Source: Pedobacter paludis (GTDB lineage: Bacteria > Bacteroidota > Bacteroidia > Sphingobacteriales > Sphingobacteriaceae). From it: DNA of 64,000 nucleotides. A program made the translations under genes and the position numbers. This document shows, one piece after another, positions 6,980 to 17,100 of the stretch. The stretch spans positions 186,001-250,000 of the forward strand of contig NZ_QGNY01000005.1 in assembly GCF_003173575.1 (NCBI RefSeq), written 5' to 3'. Position 1 is the first letter of the stretch, and each line of letters opens with the position of its first letter. Below the pieces are notes generated by a model. It was not told the DNA's origin and made no database searches. It saw only the letters and a list, made by a program, of their open reading frames with translations.

Positions 6980-8098
6980 ATGAATATTTCTACTTTCAGC
7001 GATTTCTTAAAACAATACAAGCTACATTTCCTAATTTGGGGCATTTATATCTTTTATGAGGTAGTTGTTTTGGGCTTGGGCTCGAGATCCTTTAAACCTC
7101 TAGGAGTTTATTTATTAATATACATTGCAAATGTATGCGCCTTTTATGCTCATGCATATTTGCTAAATAAAATCCTGAATAATAGTACCTTTAAATTGAA
7201 GTTTTTAGCAATCCCACTACTTATCGTTTTTATATGTTTTGCTTATACACTTCTCACTTTTACATTAGGTATTCTATTTATAAAAGTTGGTTTATTTAAA
7301 TCTACTAGGCCAATGAATTTAGACCATGAATTTATTTTTAGTTGCGTATATCGAGCTCTTTTGTATATCGGTATTGGCACAGGATATGTCTATATTTTAA
7401 AATCTTTTGAGGATAGAAAAAGAGTCGAAGCCCTTGAAAGACAAAGCCTTGTTACCCAGATAGAAAAACAGGCCCTAGAAAACGATTTGGTACAATCGCA
7501 AAATAATTTTCTAAGAAGTCAGATTAATCCTCACTTCTTATTTAATACATTAAACTTTATTTATAATGATGCTCGTAAAAAAGCACCTATGGCTGCAGAT
7601 GCAATCATGAACTTATCAGAAATGATGCGATATGCTTTAAAACGCCCAGAGGCTTCTGAGCTGGTTCCTTTGAGTGAGGAAATTGAGCAAATAGAACATT
7701 TAATTAACCTGCATAAACTCCGTACGGCCAATTTACTAAATGTAGAATTAGAGATTAATGGCGATTTATTTGGACTTCGCTTTCCCCCATTAATTATGCT
7801 CACCTTGGTAGAAAACATCTTCAAACATGGCAATATTGCACACTCTACCCAACCGGCTATTATTTCGGTAGATTATCACGGCAACCATTTAAGTATTAAA
7901 ACGATAAACATGGTTAACGATGTAAAAAGCAAGAAAGTTGAAAGTCATCATGTTGGGATAGAAAACATCGAAAAAAGGCTGAATAATTTCTATAAAGATA
8001 ATTTCGAGTTTAAATATTACACCGATCAGCAGAACAGATACATTACAGAAATCAATGTAACCGTAGTTAATTTAATGGCTAATTTAAATGTTAGCTAG
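6980..8098 (+). CDS. LytS/YehU-type sensor histidine kinase
   Basis: This 372-residue protein has four predicted membrane helices in residues 1-140, no extracellular sensor domain, a short coiled coil (about 143-178), then the His_kinase family H-box QINPHFLFNTLN with His185. The C-terminal HATPase has the N-box LTLVENIFKHG and GIENIEKRL. Such kinases pair with LytTR regulators, so its natural partner is 5291-6034. Its last 8 bp overlap the 3' end of the convergent LanB gene, and its start is divergent from the peptide array. That layout ties all these genes into one locus. With so little exposed sequence it may sense a membrane-embedded or peptide cue; this is inferred. Confidence 0.92.
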   Translation: MNISTFSDFLKQYKLHFLIWGIYIFYEVVVLGLGSRSFKPLGVYLLIYIANVCAFYAHAYLLNKILNNSTFKLKFLAIPLLIVFICFAYTLLTFTLGILFIKVGLFKSTRPMNLDHEFIFSCVYRALLYIGIGTGYVYILKSFEDRKRVEALERQSLVTQIEKQALENDLVQSQNNFLRSQINPHFLFNTLNFIYNDARKKAPMAADAIMNLSEMMRYALKRPEASELVPLSEEIEQIEHLINLHKLRTANLLNVELEINGDLFGLRFPPLIMLTLVENIFKHGNIAHSTQPAIISVDYHGNHLSIKTINMVNDVKSKKVESHHVGIENIEKRLNNFYKDNFEFKYYTDQQNRYITEINVTVVNLMANLNVS

Positions 8099-10895
8099 CC
8101 ATTGCGTTTCTCCGCTGAACATCTTTGAAAAGGTAATAATACATAACCATTTCATGTGTACGTTGATCTTTATTAAATAAACGATTAACATGCATGTGCA
8201 TTAAATCACTAAACAAACTAACCACTTTACCAGAATTTGCCTGCCTTAAAACCTTTAAGAAAGATTGGGCAAATAATTCAAATTTCTCTAGCTGATCTGG
8301 AGAAAGTTCAAAAGAATCGGCTTTACGGTAGAGCTGATACTGTGCATTGAGTTTTTTAAAATCCGTAGCATCCAATTTATGTTCCTCGTTAAATGAATCG
8401 GAGAACATTTTAATAATTTTGGCAAAGTCTTTACTGTCAAATATCCCCGAATCTTGAATTTTATTGGCTACATCCGAGCATAGTTTATACTTTGCAAAAG
8501 CTTCTGGCCGGCTTTGCAAAAGCGATAAAACATAATTACTGTCTGCTCCAAAATGGGTTTCAACCTGTTCAATTAAAGCATTGCCGTAACGCTGAGTTTC
8601 GCGTTTGTATGTTCTAATCTGAAGATCAGAGACTAAACCTACTTTTAAATCCTCATCCAAATAATTAGATAAAGCGGCGGTTAATTCTTGCCCCTTGGCA
8701 ACATCCTTTAGCAAAATCCTTAGCCTTAAATGGTTTCCGTTTTCGTTGTAACGGATAAAAAACCACGATTTAATATCATCATGGTGGGTATCTAAAAAGT
8801 AGTTAATCACACCAGCAAGCATTTCATCCGATCGTTGCTGGTGACAATAAATTTCAAAATATAACCATTCGCTACCTGGAGGGAAATACTGTTTAACCTC
8901 GGTTAATTCTGGCGTTCCGACAAAATTAGCAGGCGAATAAATTTGCGCTTCCTGATACAGATTTAAAATAAATTGAGCCAAATAGGGTTTGCCATTTTCA
9001 TCTACAACTGTGCTGTTTTCGGGTAAAATAACCTCCTCCAGATACACACTTTTTTGCTTTTGCATGTATTGAATAAATGCATTTAAATCATCGTCATTAT
9101 CTAAATGAAAGCATAATGTTTGATCAGATGCACCTGTTTTAAAGCATTTGCTTACACCTAAATCAGCAAGAAAAACACGGCATTGTTTTACGCTAAGCTT
9201 TTCGTTTTTTGATGGAAAAATTGATTCTTTTTTTACTTTCCATTTGGCTCTGCTCAGCGAAATATTATGAAATTGAAGTGGAGGGTAATAGTCTAAATTT
9301 GGGAATAAGGATTCTAAAGAAATGGTCAGGTTGGTTGCGATATCCTGATGCTGTAAATCGCACAGCAAGCGAAAAATAGAAAGATCTGACCGGGTATAAT
9401 TGTAGGCTGATGCCATTTTTGGCACCATGCGTTTATTCAATTTTTTGGATCGCAGTATAATTTCCGAACCTTGAACTGAAATCATAATGTCGTTTAGCGA
9501 TAGCGGATCTTCAGAAGTATCGTAGTTTAAAATAGAGAGCTGATGACCATAAATTATTTTACGTCGATTAATGTTATCTACTGTAGCTTCGACCATGTAG
9601 GCTACATCAAAAAACAATATATCCGGATTTGCTTGTTGCTCTATTTGCGCAATTATTTTACTTTGATTTTCAACTTCTGTATTTGCCATGGTAAAACGGC
9701 CACTTAAACCATTTGCAGTAATTCCACCAATTTGATCAACACACAGCATCTCATCACTTACCGACATTAACATACTAAACGTATTGGGCAGTTTGGTTGG
9801 TTTTTCGTTTAGACTCAAAGCCAGCTTATTAAGATAAATGGTTTTATCTTTTTCGAAAGATTCTTGATTTAAAGCTTTACTTAAAGCCGTTTTTACAGCT
9901 TCTTTATCTTTGGTTTGATCTTTTTTATTATGGCTAAATTGAGTTACAAAATCATCACTTTGTCCGGCTTGCTCCAGTTCATCGTAACCCACGCCCATTT
10001 CAGGATCGAGTGCAATTAATAAAGAAACTTCCTTTTGTTCGAACTTCTTTTTAAACCTATCTGTAAACTTTTTAATTGCCTCTTTCTCGTTGTAAGGGAT
10101 AATCTGCTGTAAAAGACTGATCAAATTTGGTACATTTTGTAGCAGCCGTTCATCTATCTGGCCAGATTTGGCTTTTCGCTCTGCGATAATATATTTTGGC
10201 AAATCGGTATCTGGAAATCCAATTCGTTTAAAATAATCTTCACCCAAAATATTTGGATCGTGATCGGTAAAGAGCAGTTGAAGATCGTGCATATCGCCTA
10301 AAAAACTAAAAAACGATTCGTGCTCATCATCCGCAATGCCAATTATACGAATCAGATTTTCTACACTTATAGGCTTTAAACAAGCTTCCAGAATTTTTTG
10401 AACAAAAATATCCTGATCAATTTCAGCCAGTTCGAATAAGCCATCGGTACAGGCAATGTATCTGAGGCTGTTAGAAGTAGGATAATAACTGCTGTTGCTA
10501 AACAACATACAATTTTTAGAAAGCAATTCCCCTATCGGGAATTCTATATTATTTTTTTGAGGCCAATCAATAAAAGAATGTTCCAGCTGATGTTCTTCTA
10601 TTACAATTTTATCGGCATTGAATTTAACCGAATCTTTTAAAATACTAAAACTTGCAAAGGTGCCATATGGTGTTGAACGGAATTTTGCCCGATTAAAATA
10701 TTTCCAAACCGTAAAGAAGATTTTTGGTGGCAGGTTTTGTATTTCATCAGCTTTTACATCTTTAATGGTTTCGTAAAAAGCTTCTGATGAAATGGCTATT
10801 GCTTCTTTAAGTTCATCCCAACAGGCCGAAATATCAGATTGATAAGAAAATTTCGGTGTTCTAAAAATGGCTGTCGGGTGGATATGTACTTTCAT
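8091..10895 (-). CDS. LanB-type lantibiotic dehydratase (full length, with elimination domain)
   Basis: The 934-residue length fits class I LanB enzymes, which glutamylate Ser/Thr of a precursor using Glu-tRNA and then eliminate glutamate to give Dha/Dhb. The N-terminal family signature FRSTPYGTFASFS is at about 72-84. The C-terminal SpaB_C/thiopeptide-type domain (about 673-934) shows FIRYNENGNHLRLRI, TYKRETQRYGNA and HMHVNRLF, which carry the Arg and His positions expected of the elimination active site. So it is not one of the truncated LanB-like aminoacyl-tRNA peptide ligases. No LanC cyclase, protease or exporter lies in the window. Probable substrates are the five Cys-free peptides at 6037-6838, only 1.2 kb away. 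It overlaps the kinase gene tail to tail by 8 bp. Confidence 0.88.
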   Translation of the reverse strand: MKVHIHPTAIFRTPKFSYQSDISACWDELKEAIAISSEAFYETIKDVKADEIQNLPPKIFFTVWKYFNRAKFRSTPYGTFASFSILKDSVKFNADKIVIEEHQLEHSFIDWPQKNNIEFPIGELLSKNCMLFSNSSYYPTSNSLRYIACTDGLFELAEIDQDIFVQKILEACLKPISVENLIRIIGIADDEHESFFSFLGDMHDLQLLFTDHDPNILGEDYFKRIGFPDTDLPKYIIAERKAKSGQIDERLLQNVPNLISLLQQIIPYNEKEAIKKFTDRFKKKFEQKEVSLLIALDPEMGVGYDELEQAGQSDDFVTQFSHNKKDQTKDKEAVKTALSKALNQESFEKDKTIYLNKLALSLNEKPTKLPNTFSMLMSVSDEMLCVDQIGGITANGLSGRFTMANTEVENQSKIIAQIEQQANPDILFFDVAYMVEATVDNINRRKIIYGHQLSILNYDTSEDPLSLNDIMISVQGSEIILRSKKLNKRMVPKMASAYNYTRSDLSIFRLLCDLQHQDIATNLTISLESLFPNLDYYPPLQFHNISLSRAKWKVKKESIFPSKNEKLSVKQCRVFLADLGVSKCFKTGASDQTLCFHLDNDDDLNAFIQYMQKQKSVYLEEVILPENSTVVDENGKPYLAQFILNLYQEAQIYSPANFVGTPELTEVKQYFPPGSEWLYFEIYCHQQRSDEMLAGVINYFLDTHHDDIKSWFFIRYNENGNHLRLRILLKDVAKGQELTAALSNYLDEDLKVGLVSDLQIRTYKRETQRYGNALIEQVETHFGADSNYVLSLLQSRPEAFAKYKLCSDVANKIQDSGIFDSKDFAKIIKMFSDSFNEEHKLDATDFKKLNAQYQLYRKADSFELSPDQLEKFELFAQSFLKVLRQANSGKVVSLFSDLMHMHVNRLFNKDQRTHEMVMYYYLFKDVQRRNAMAS

Positions 10896-10956
10896 GAATC
10901 TTATTGAATAAGCGAAAATTACAAAGATTAATTTAAATTCTGCTATTTGCCGATAG

Positions 10957-10986
10957 CAAAAAAGCCATTCTCAAAAGAGAATGGCT
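10957..10986 (-). terminator. Intrinsic terminator of the adhesin cassette
   Basis: AGCCATTCTC (10963-10972) and GAGAATGGCT (10977-10986) form a 10-bp perfect stem with a 4-nt loop. On the minus strand it is followed by TTTTTT. It lies just downstream of the OmpA/PorE-like gene. Confidence 0.9.
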
Positions 10987-11008
10987 AACCAATCCAACCA
11001 AATAAATT

Positions 11009-13000
11009 TTATTTTTTTGTAACCTTAAATTCTGTTCGTCTATTTTTTGCTCTTCCTTCTGGGTTATCTTTTCCCTTTTTAAATGTGTTTGGAGCAATCG
11101 GCATTTTTTCGCCATAGCCTTTAGAGGTCATTCTTGAAGCAGAAATTCCTTTGGTTATAAGGTAATCAACACAGGATTTTGCTCTTTTTTCTGATAATTC
11201 CTGGTTGTATTCATCTTTTCCAATGTTATCGGTATGTGCACCAAGTTCGATTTCCATTTCGGCATTATCTTCCATAATTGTTGCCAATTCATCTAATACT
11301 TTTTTTGATGGTTCCGTTAAATCTGCACTATCGAATTCATAGTAAACATTATCCAAAACAATCGGAATGTTAATTTTAAATGGACTGACGCAGTAATCTT
11401 TATAAATTAATGTATCGGCTTTGGCCATCTCTTCGAAAGGATAATTCTTTGTAATGGAGAAATAACTATCTTTTGAGAAGGTAAGCTTAATAGGCCTTTT
11501 TCTATCTACTTTAAAGTTATACATACCCGACGCATTGGTTATCAATTTTTGCTCGCCCTCATAATTTGAAAACATTACGGTTGCATCAGACAAAGGTTTT
11601 TTTGTTTTACAATCGGTAAGTAAACCGCTTACAGAAAAGTATTCTTTTTTAACTTCAAAAACTTCTAAACAGCAAGATGATTCTCGATCTGAACTGATGT
11701 AACCATGATTCCCTTCAGAATCTATGGCTGTAAAATAAACATCGTCTTTTGATGAATTAAAAGGATAACCCATATTTTTTGGCTTGGTCCAGGTAATTAA
11801 ATCACCTTCTGATTCAAAGAAATCCAGTCCGCCCAAACCTATTCTTCCATCTGTACTGAATAATAGTTTTTTAGTAGTTACATTATAGTATGGCGCTCTT
11901 TCATCATCTTCTGAATTAATGGTATCGCCCAAATTTACGGGCTGTCCTAAAGAGCCATCATCCCTAATGGCGCAGTACCAAAGATCAAATTTGCCATAAC
12001 CACCAGTACGATCGGAAGAAAAAAGCAAGAACTTTCCATCGCTGGTTACAAAGGGCTGCATGGTATTAAAATCTTTACTGTTAACCTGCAAGCCCAATGG
12101 CTGTGGATCTGACCAATTGTCGCCAGTTTTTTTAGAACTATAAATAGCATATTTTTCCTTATCTCGCCATGCGGTAAAATAAACCGTATTGCCATCTGGA
12201 CTAAAAGATGTTGCAGCAACCTCCATATCTTTTGGCAGATTAATGCCCATCATCTTAACCGAAATTTCTCCATCGGCGGAGGCATTTTTTGTAAAGTAGA
12301 TGTTATTGATGAATGGATTTGCTTTGGTTGAAACCTGCACCTGACCACCCTCTGTTTTAACAATATCCTTTTTTCCAGCTATGGCGATGGGTCTAGATGA
12401 GGTGAAATAAATTTCGCTATAGAGCTTAAACGGTGCATAATTAGATCCAAGTCCGTTTACGTTGCTAGGCATTTTTTTGATCTGCACCATTCTTGGAAAC
12501 CGCATTTCTTCGATTGCAAACTTGCTTGATGAAATTGCCTTTTGGGCATCTTTGGCCAAAACATCGCTCTTGTTTTTCTGTATAAATTTCTCGTAAGCAT
12601 CTATAGCCTCGTTAAATTTTTTATTTGCCCTTAAACTTTCCGCATACCAAAAAAGCGCTTTTCTATATCTGGTATTGGTAAAAGTTATCGCTATGCTGTA
12701 ATACTTTTCTGCTTCGGCAAATTCTTTATACATCCTACTAGATTCTGCCAGATTATAAATTGATCCTTCATAATCTTCAATTACTTTATCATCTGTATTG
12801 GTTTTACGCTCCTTACCATAAGGCAAAATGGCCTGTGTACTATCTCCAGTAATTTTCAGTGCTTTTTTATAGAAAGTTGAAGCTGCATAATAATCCTTAT
12901 TTTCAAAATAGGTATCGGCAACTTTTTTATAATTTACCACATACTGTGCACTAGCCAAGCTACTGTATGCAAACATTAAAAAGGTTAATATTTTTTTCAT
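11009..13000 (-). CDS. PorE-like OmpA-family protein (TPR, PD40 propeller, regulatory domain, OmpA)
   Basis: The 663-residue protein has a signal peptide (cleavage near SLASAQ), TPR-like helices (about 20-165), PD40/WD40-like propeller blades (about 190-440; FSPDGNTVYFTAW, PFVTSDGKFLLFSSDR, TKKLLFSTDG), a carboxypeptidase-regulatory-like domain (about 455-525) and a C-terminal OmpA peptidoglycan-binding domain (about 545-663; YYEFDSADL, HTDNIG, NRRTEF). This order matches PorE of the type IX secretion system, which links the outer membrane machinery to peptidoglycan. It is the last gene of a three-gene cassette with PorP/SprF and the giant adhesin, so it probably anchors that surface protein rather than the core secretion machine. 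Confidence 0.85.
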   Translation of the reverse strand: MKKILTFLMFAYSSLASAQYVVNYKKVADTYFENKDYYAASTFYKKALKITGDSTQAILPYGKERKTNTDDKVIEDYEGSIYNLAESSRMYKEFAEAEKYYSIAITFTNTRYRKALFWYAESLRANKKFNEAIDAYEKFIQKNKSDVLAKDAQKAISSSKFAIEEMRFPRMVQIKKMPSNVNGLGSNYAPFKLYSEIYFTSSRPIAIAGKKDIVKTEGGQVQVSTKANPFINNIYFTKNASADGEISVKMMGINLPKDMEVAATSFSPDGNTVYFTAWRDKEKYAIYSSKKTGDNWSDPQPLGLQVNSKDFNTMQPFVTSDGKFLLFSSDRTGGYGKFDLWYCAIRDDGSLGQPVNLGDTINSEDDERAPYYNVTTKKLLFSTDGRIGLGGLDFFESEGDLITWTKPKNMGYPFNSSKDDVYFTAIDSEGNHGYISSDRESSCCLEVFEVKKEYFSVSGLLTDCKTKKPLSDATVMFSNYEGEQKLITNASGMYNFKVDRKRPIKLTFSKDSYFSITKNYPFEEMAKADTLIYKDYCVSPFKINIPIVLDNVYYEFDSADLTEPSKKVLDELATIMEDNAEMEIELGAHTDNIGKDEYNQELSEKRAKSCVDYLITKGISASRMTSKGYGEKMPIAPNTFKKGKDNPEGRAKNRRTEFKVTKK

Positions 13001-13075
13001 CTCTATAAATTTGTTTTTTGAGTTGATGAAGTGATTTGATTAATCTATAAATCATACTTTTTCATCAGATAATGA

Positions 13076-14077
13076 TTATAAACGTGGGCAGAAAAAATTA
13101 GGCCCAATTATCCCGTTTCTACCGATTAGCGATATGGAAAGTTCTAACCCGCCGTTACTGTTGGAAGCACGCTGAAAGGTTGAAGTATTTACATCGTAAC
13201 TTAAACCAAAAACCATGTTTTTTAATTGTAAACCTACAAAAGCAATTGCAGCATCCTTAACCCGATAATTGCCCCCAAATAAAATATTTGACGAATTATT
13301 AAGATTAAGTTGTGCATAGGCGCCTAAAGAAACCTCGTTGGTATTTCCCTGATACATCACCAAAGCATTAGGCACAATATCCAACAATTCGGAAGCGCGA
13401 ACTCTTGCGCCTCCATGTGCTGTAAAACGAACAGGTGTTTTACCATTGTAGCCAGAAAAGCGTTCTGTTGGGCGATTTAAATGTGCTGCACTTACCCCGG
13501 CAAAAATATTTACGCTCTGATTTGGGTTGCCATCAAAGAACATTACGCCAGCATTAACGTCGGGTACAAAAGATGAAGTTGATGAGAAGGTTTCCCCACT
13601 CATCATACCACCATCATAACCAGTTATGGGATTAAACTGATTACCAAAACGAGCCTGAGAGAAATCAAAACTCCTATTAACAAAACCAGCCTGCAAGCCG
13701 AAACTAAACATCTGCAATCCTTCTACGCCAAATCTTAACCGGTAAGAACCCGAAACCAATGCAGTTAAGTAGTTAAAATCCAATTCTCCTGCTCTTTGAT
13801 TGAGCACCGTTACTCCAAAGGCAAAATTCTTTATTGGCGCTAAATCAAACGATGCTCCTCCCGTTAAAAAGGAACTGTTTAATGCACTCCATTGTTGCTT
13901 AAAGTTTACCGAAGCTCGATAATCTCCATCTATTACACCTGTTAATGCTGGGTTTAACCAAAGTGGATAGGCATAATATTGTGAAAAATGCGGATCTGTT
14001 TGCGCTATTGATTTTGATGCGAAAAGCATTAAACCGAACATTACAGCGTATATTTTTATGGCCGATATTATTTTCAT
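13076..14077 (-). CDS. PorP/SprF-family type IX secretion membrane protein
   Basis: The 333-residue protein has a signal peptide and begins its mature part with QTDPHFSQYYAYPLWLNPALTG, the hallmark of the PorP/SprF family, then alternates beta strands as an outer membrane barrel (NLNNSSNILFGGNYRVKDAAIAFVG). SprF-like proteins act with one cognate type B C-terminal-domain substrate, attaching it to the surface. Here that partner is the adhesin encoded 41 bp upstream, and the PorE-like gene follows 75 bp downstream. Confidence 0.92.
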   Translation of the reverse strand: MKIISAIKIYAVMFGLMLFASKSIAQTDPHFSQYYAYPLWLNPALTGVIDGDYRASVNFKQQWSALNSSFLTGGASFDLAPIKNFAFGVTVLNQRAGELDFNYLTALVSGSYRLRFGVEGLQMFSFGLQAGFVNRSFDFSQARFGNQFNPITGYDGGMMSGETFSSTSSFVPDVNAGVMFFDGNPNQSVNIFAGVSAAHLNRPTERFSGYNGKTPVRFTAHGGARVRASELLDIVPNALVMYQGNTNEVSLGAYAQLNLNNSSNILFGGNYRVKDAAIAFVGLQLKNMVFGLSYDVNTSTFQRASNSNGGLELSISLIGRNGIIGPNFFCPRL

Positions 14078-14118
14078 GGTATTTGATTTTAGCTATTTAT
14101 AAATTAATCCGATCTTCA

Positions 14119-17100
14119 TTATCTCACTAAGGTTACTGTTCCTTTTTTCATTGTAGTTGTTCCATCCGAAAACTGAACATCAACCACGTATACGTATACA
14201 CCTACCGGTTGGTTAACACCTTTGTAGGTTCCATCCCATCCGTTGGCAACATTATCAGATTGATAAATTAATTGTCCCCATTGCGTGTAAATGCTCATTC
14301 TTGCAGTAGCAATGGTGTTTCCATAAATCAGGAAGATGTCGTTCTTACCATCATTATTAGGTGTAAAAATGTTTGGAATGTAGATTTCATTACCCAATGG
14401 ATTAGCAGCCTTGCCTACTACTGGAGTAGAGTTTGCACTGGTCTGGCAATCAATCTGACCTTTAGCTCGAACAATTACAGTTACACTTTGATCTGGTTTT
14501 AAGCCTGAAACCAAGAAGGTCGTTCCAGCTGATCCTGAAGTTGGAGATTGCCAAGTGACACCATTATTTGTAGAAACTTCGTAAGCCGTTGCACCTGGAA
14601 CTGCCGGCCATCCAAAAGTTACACTATTAGAGGTTGTAGATTGTACGGAAACTACAGGTCTTGCTAAAACTGGCAACACATTAACAGTTACAGCGGTTCT
14701 TGTTGGACTCGAGCATCCACCAACTGCAACACTTTCTACATAATATGTTGTAGTTGTGGTTAAAGCTGGAGTTGTAAAGGTTACACCTTCTGCAAGTGAT
14801 GCACCTCCTGAACTCGATGCATACCATCTATAAATTAAGCCAGCAACAGGATTATTTACAGTTATCACTGCTGTACTGCCTGAGCAGATTGGTGTATTAT
14901 TCGCCGTTACCGAGCTTGGGGCTACCGGTACCGGAAGTGGAGAGACATTAACAGCTGTACGAGATATCGATGTACAAGAACCTGATGCACCCTCTACATA
15001 ATACGTTACGTTTGCAGTTACGGCAGGCGTTGTAAATGTTATTCCCGTTCCAACAATGGTTCCTCCTGATGATGTAGCGTACCAATTATAAACAATTCCT
15101 GTTTGAGGATTTGACACACTTAATACAGCTGGACTACCCGTACAGGTATTTACATTATTTGATGAAACTGTAGGCACATTTGGTTTAGGGTTTACAACTA
15201 CCGTAACTTTAACTCTGCCACCTGCATTGTTACAGCCAGTAGCATTAACTGCGGTAACGTAGTAATCTGTAGTTGTATTTAAGGCTAAAGTATTATAGGT
15301 TGTTCCTGTAAATAAGAGATTTCCACCGGTTGCGGCATTATACCATTCGTATGTAACGCCCGTTTGTGGGTTTTGAATGCTAAGAGCTGTGGCATCGCCC
15401 GCACAAATATTTGTTCCCGTTGTTGAAACCACAGGATTTAATGGCAGTGTATTAACTGTAATGCCAATCACTTTTGCATTAGCAACAGTATTTTCACATC
15501 TATTATCTCCTTTTACAGTTACATAATAAGTTGCATTTGATGTTAAAACAGGGGTTGTAAATGTTGCCCCAACAAAGGCTACGTTTGTTAAGTTGGCATC
15601 TGTATACCATGTAAATGTTGGGTTTATAACTGTTGTGCTGCTTGCTGTAAGTGTTGTAGCAAAACTTCCACAAATTGAGGTTGAGCCACTTACTGCAATA
15701 TCTGTTGCAACAGCCGTTGGATTAACAACTATTGTTATCGTTTTTACATCCGCAGCGGTATTCTCACATTTGTTTGCTCCTTTAACCGTAACATAATAAG
15801 TAGTAGTTGTAGTTAATACCGGAGTTGTAAAGATTGGGCCGGTAAATGCAACACTTGTTAATGATGCATCATTATACCAAGTAAATACCGGACTTGTTAC
15901 CGTTGTTGAACTTGCATTAATAACAACTGAACCAGAACCGCAGATTAAAGCTGGAGTTGATAAGGTTATATCAGATGCTGTTGCAACTGCATTTACATTA
16001 ACTGTTACAATTTTTGCTGTGGCAGCAGAATTTTCACACTTATCATCTCCCCTAACTGTAACATAGTATTTGGTTGTTGTTGTTAATGCAGGTGTGTTAA
16101 ATGTTGGTCCCACAAATGCTACAGTTGTTAAACTGGCATCGCTGTACCAGGTAAATATTGGGTTTACAACTGTTGTTGTTGTGGCACTTAAGCTAGCCGA
16201 TGAGCTTGCGCAAATGGTTGCATCTGCTACAGTAATATCAGAAGCCGAAGCCAATGGTCTGATGTTTACAACCACCACTTTTGCGTTGCCTGGTGCGTTT
16301 TCACATTTATTATCTCCTTTTACAGTAATATAGTAAGTAGTGTTGGCTGTTAAGGTTGGGGTTACAAATGATGCTCCTATAAACGACACATTGGTCAATG
16401 CAGCATCTGTGTACCAAGTGAATACAGGATTGGTAACTGTTGGAGAACTGGCCGTTAATGTTGTAGAAGAAACTGCACAAATTACTGCGCCATTGGCAAT
16501 AATATCCGTGGTTGTAGCTAATGGATTAACGGTAACGGTTACCATTTTCGCGTTTGCAGCGGTGTTTTCGCATTTATTTGTACCTCTAACCGTTACGTAA
16601 TAATTTGTAGTTGTGGTAACGGGAACTGTAAATGTTGGCCCAGTGAAAACCACATTGGTTAAAGATGCATCACTATACCAAGTAAATACAGGTTGCGTTA
16701 CCGTTAAACTTGATGCCATTAGCACAGCTGAAGTGCCTGAACAGATTTGGGCATTATTTACGGTAATATCCGCAGCAGTAGCAAAGTCTTTTACGGTTAC
16801 CGTTACAATTTTTGCATTCGCTGGAGCATTCTCGCATTTGTTATCTCCTCTTACCGTAACATAATAAGTAGTGGTTAAATTCAGAACCGGGGTGGTAAAA
16901 GTTGCTCCAATATATGCTACCGTTGTTAAGCCTGCATCACTATACCAGGTGAAAACTGGATTGGTAACTGTAGTTGTTGTTGCTGATAACACTGTTGATG
17001 AGCCCTGGCAAATGGAAGTTGCTCCACTCGCAGCGATATCAGAATCTGTTGCCGCAGGATTAACCGTAATGGCTACCGGTTTTGCAGCAGCAGCGGTATT

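Noticed and set aside
8091..10895. Reading the LanB as a peptide aminoacyl-tRNA ligase (PEARL)
   Set aside because: PEARLs lack the C-terminal elimination domain, whereas this protein keeps its Arg and His motifs. The Cys-free precursors keep the idea open, but the domain content argues against it.
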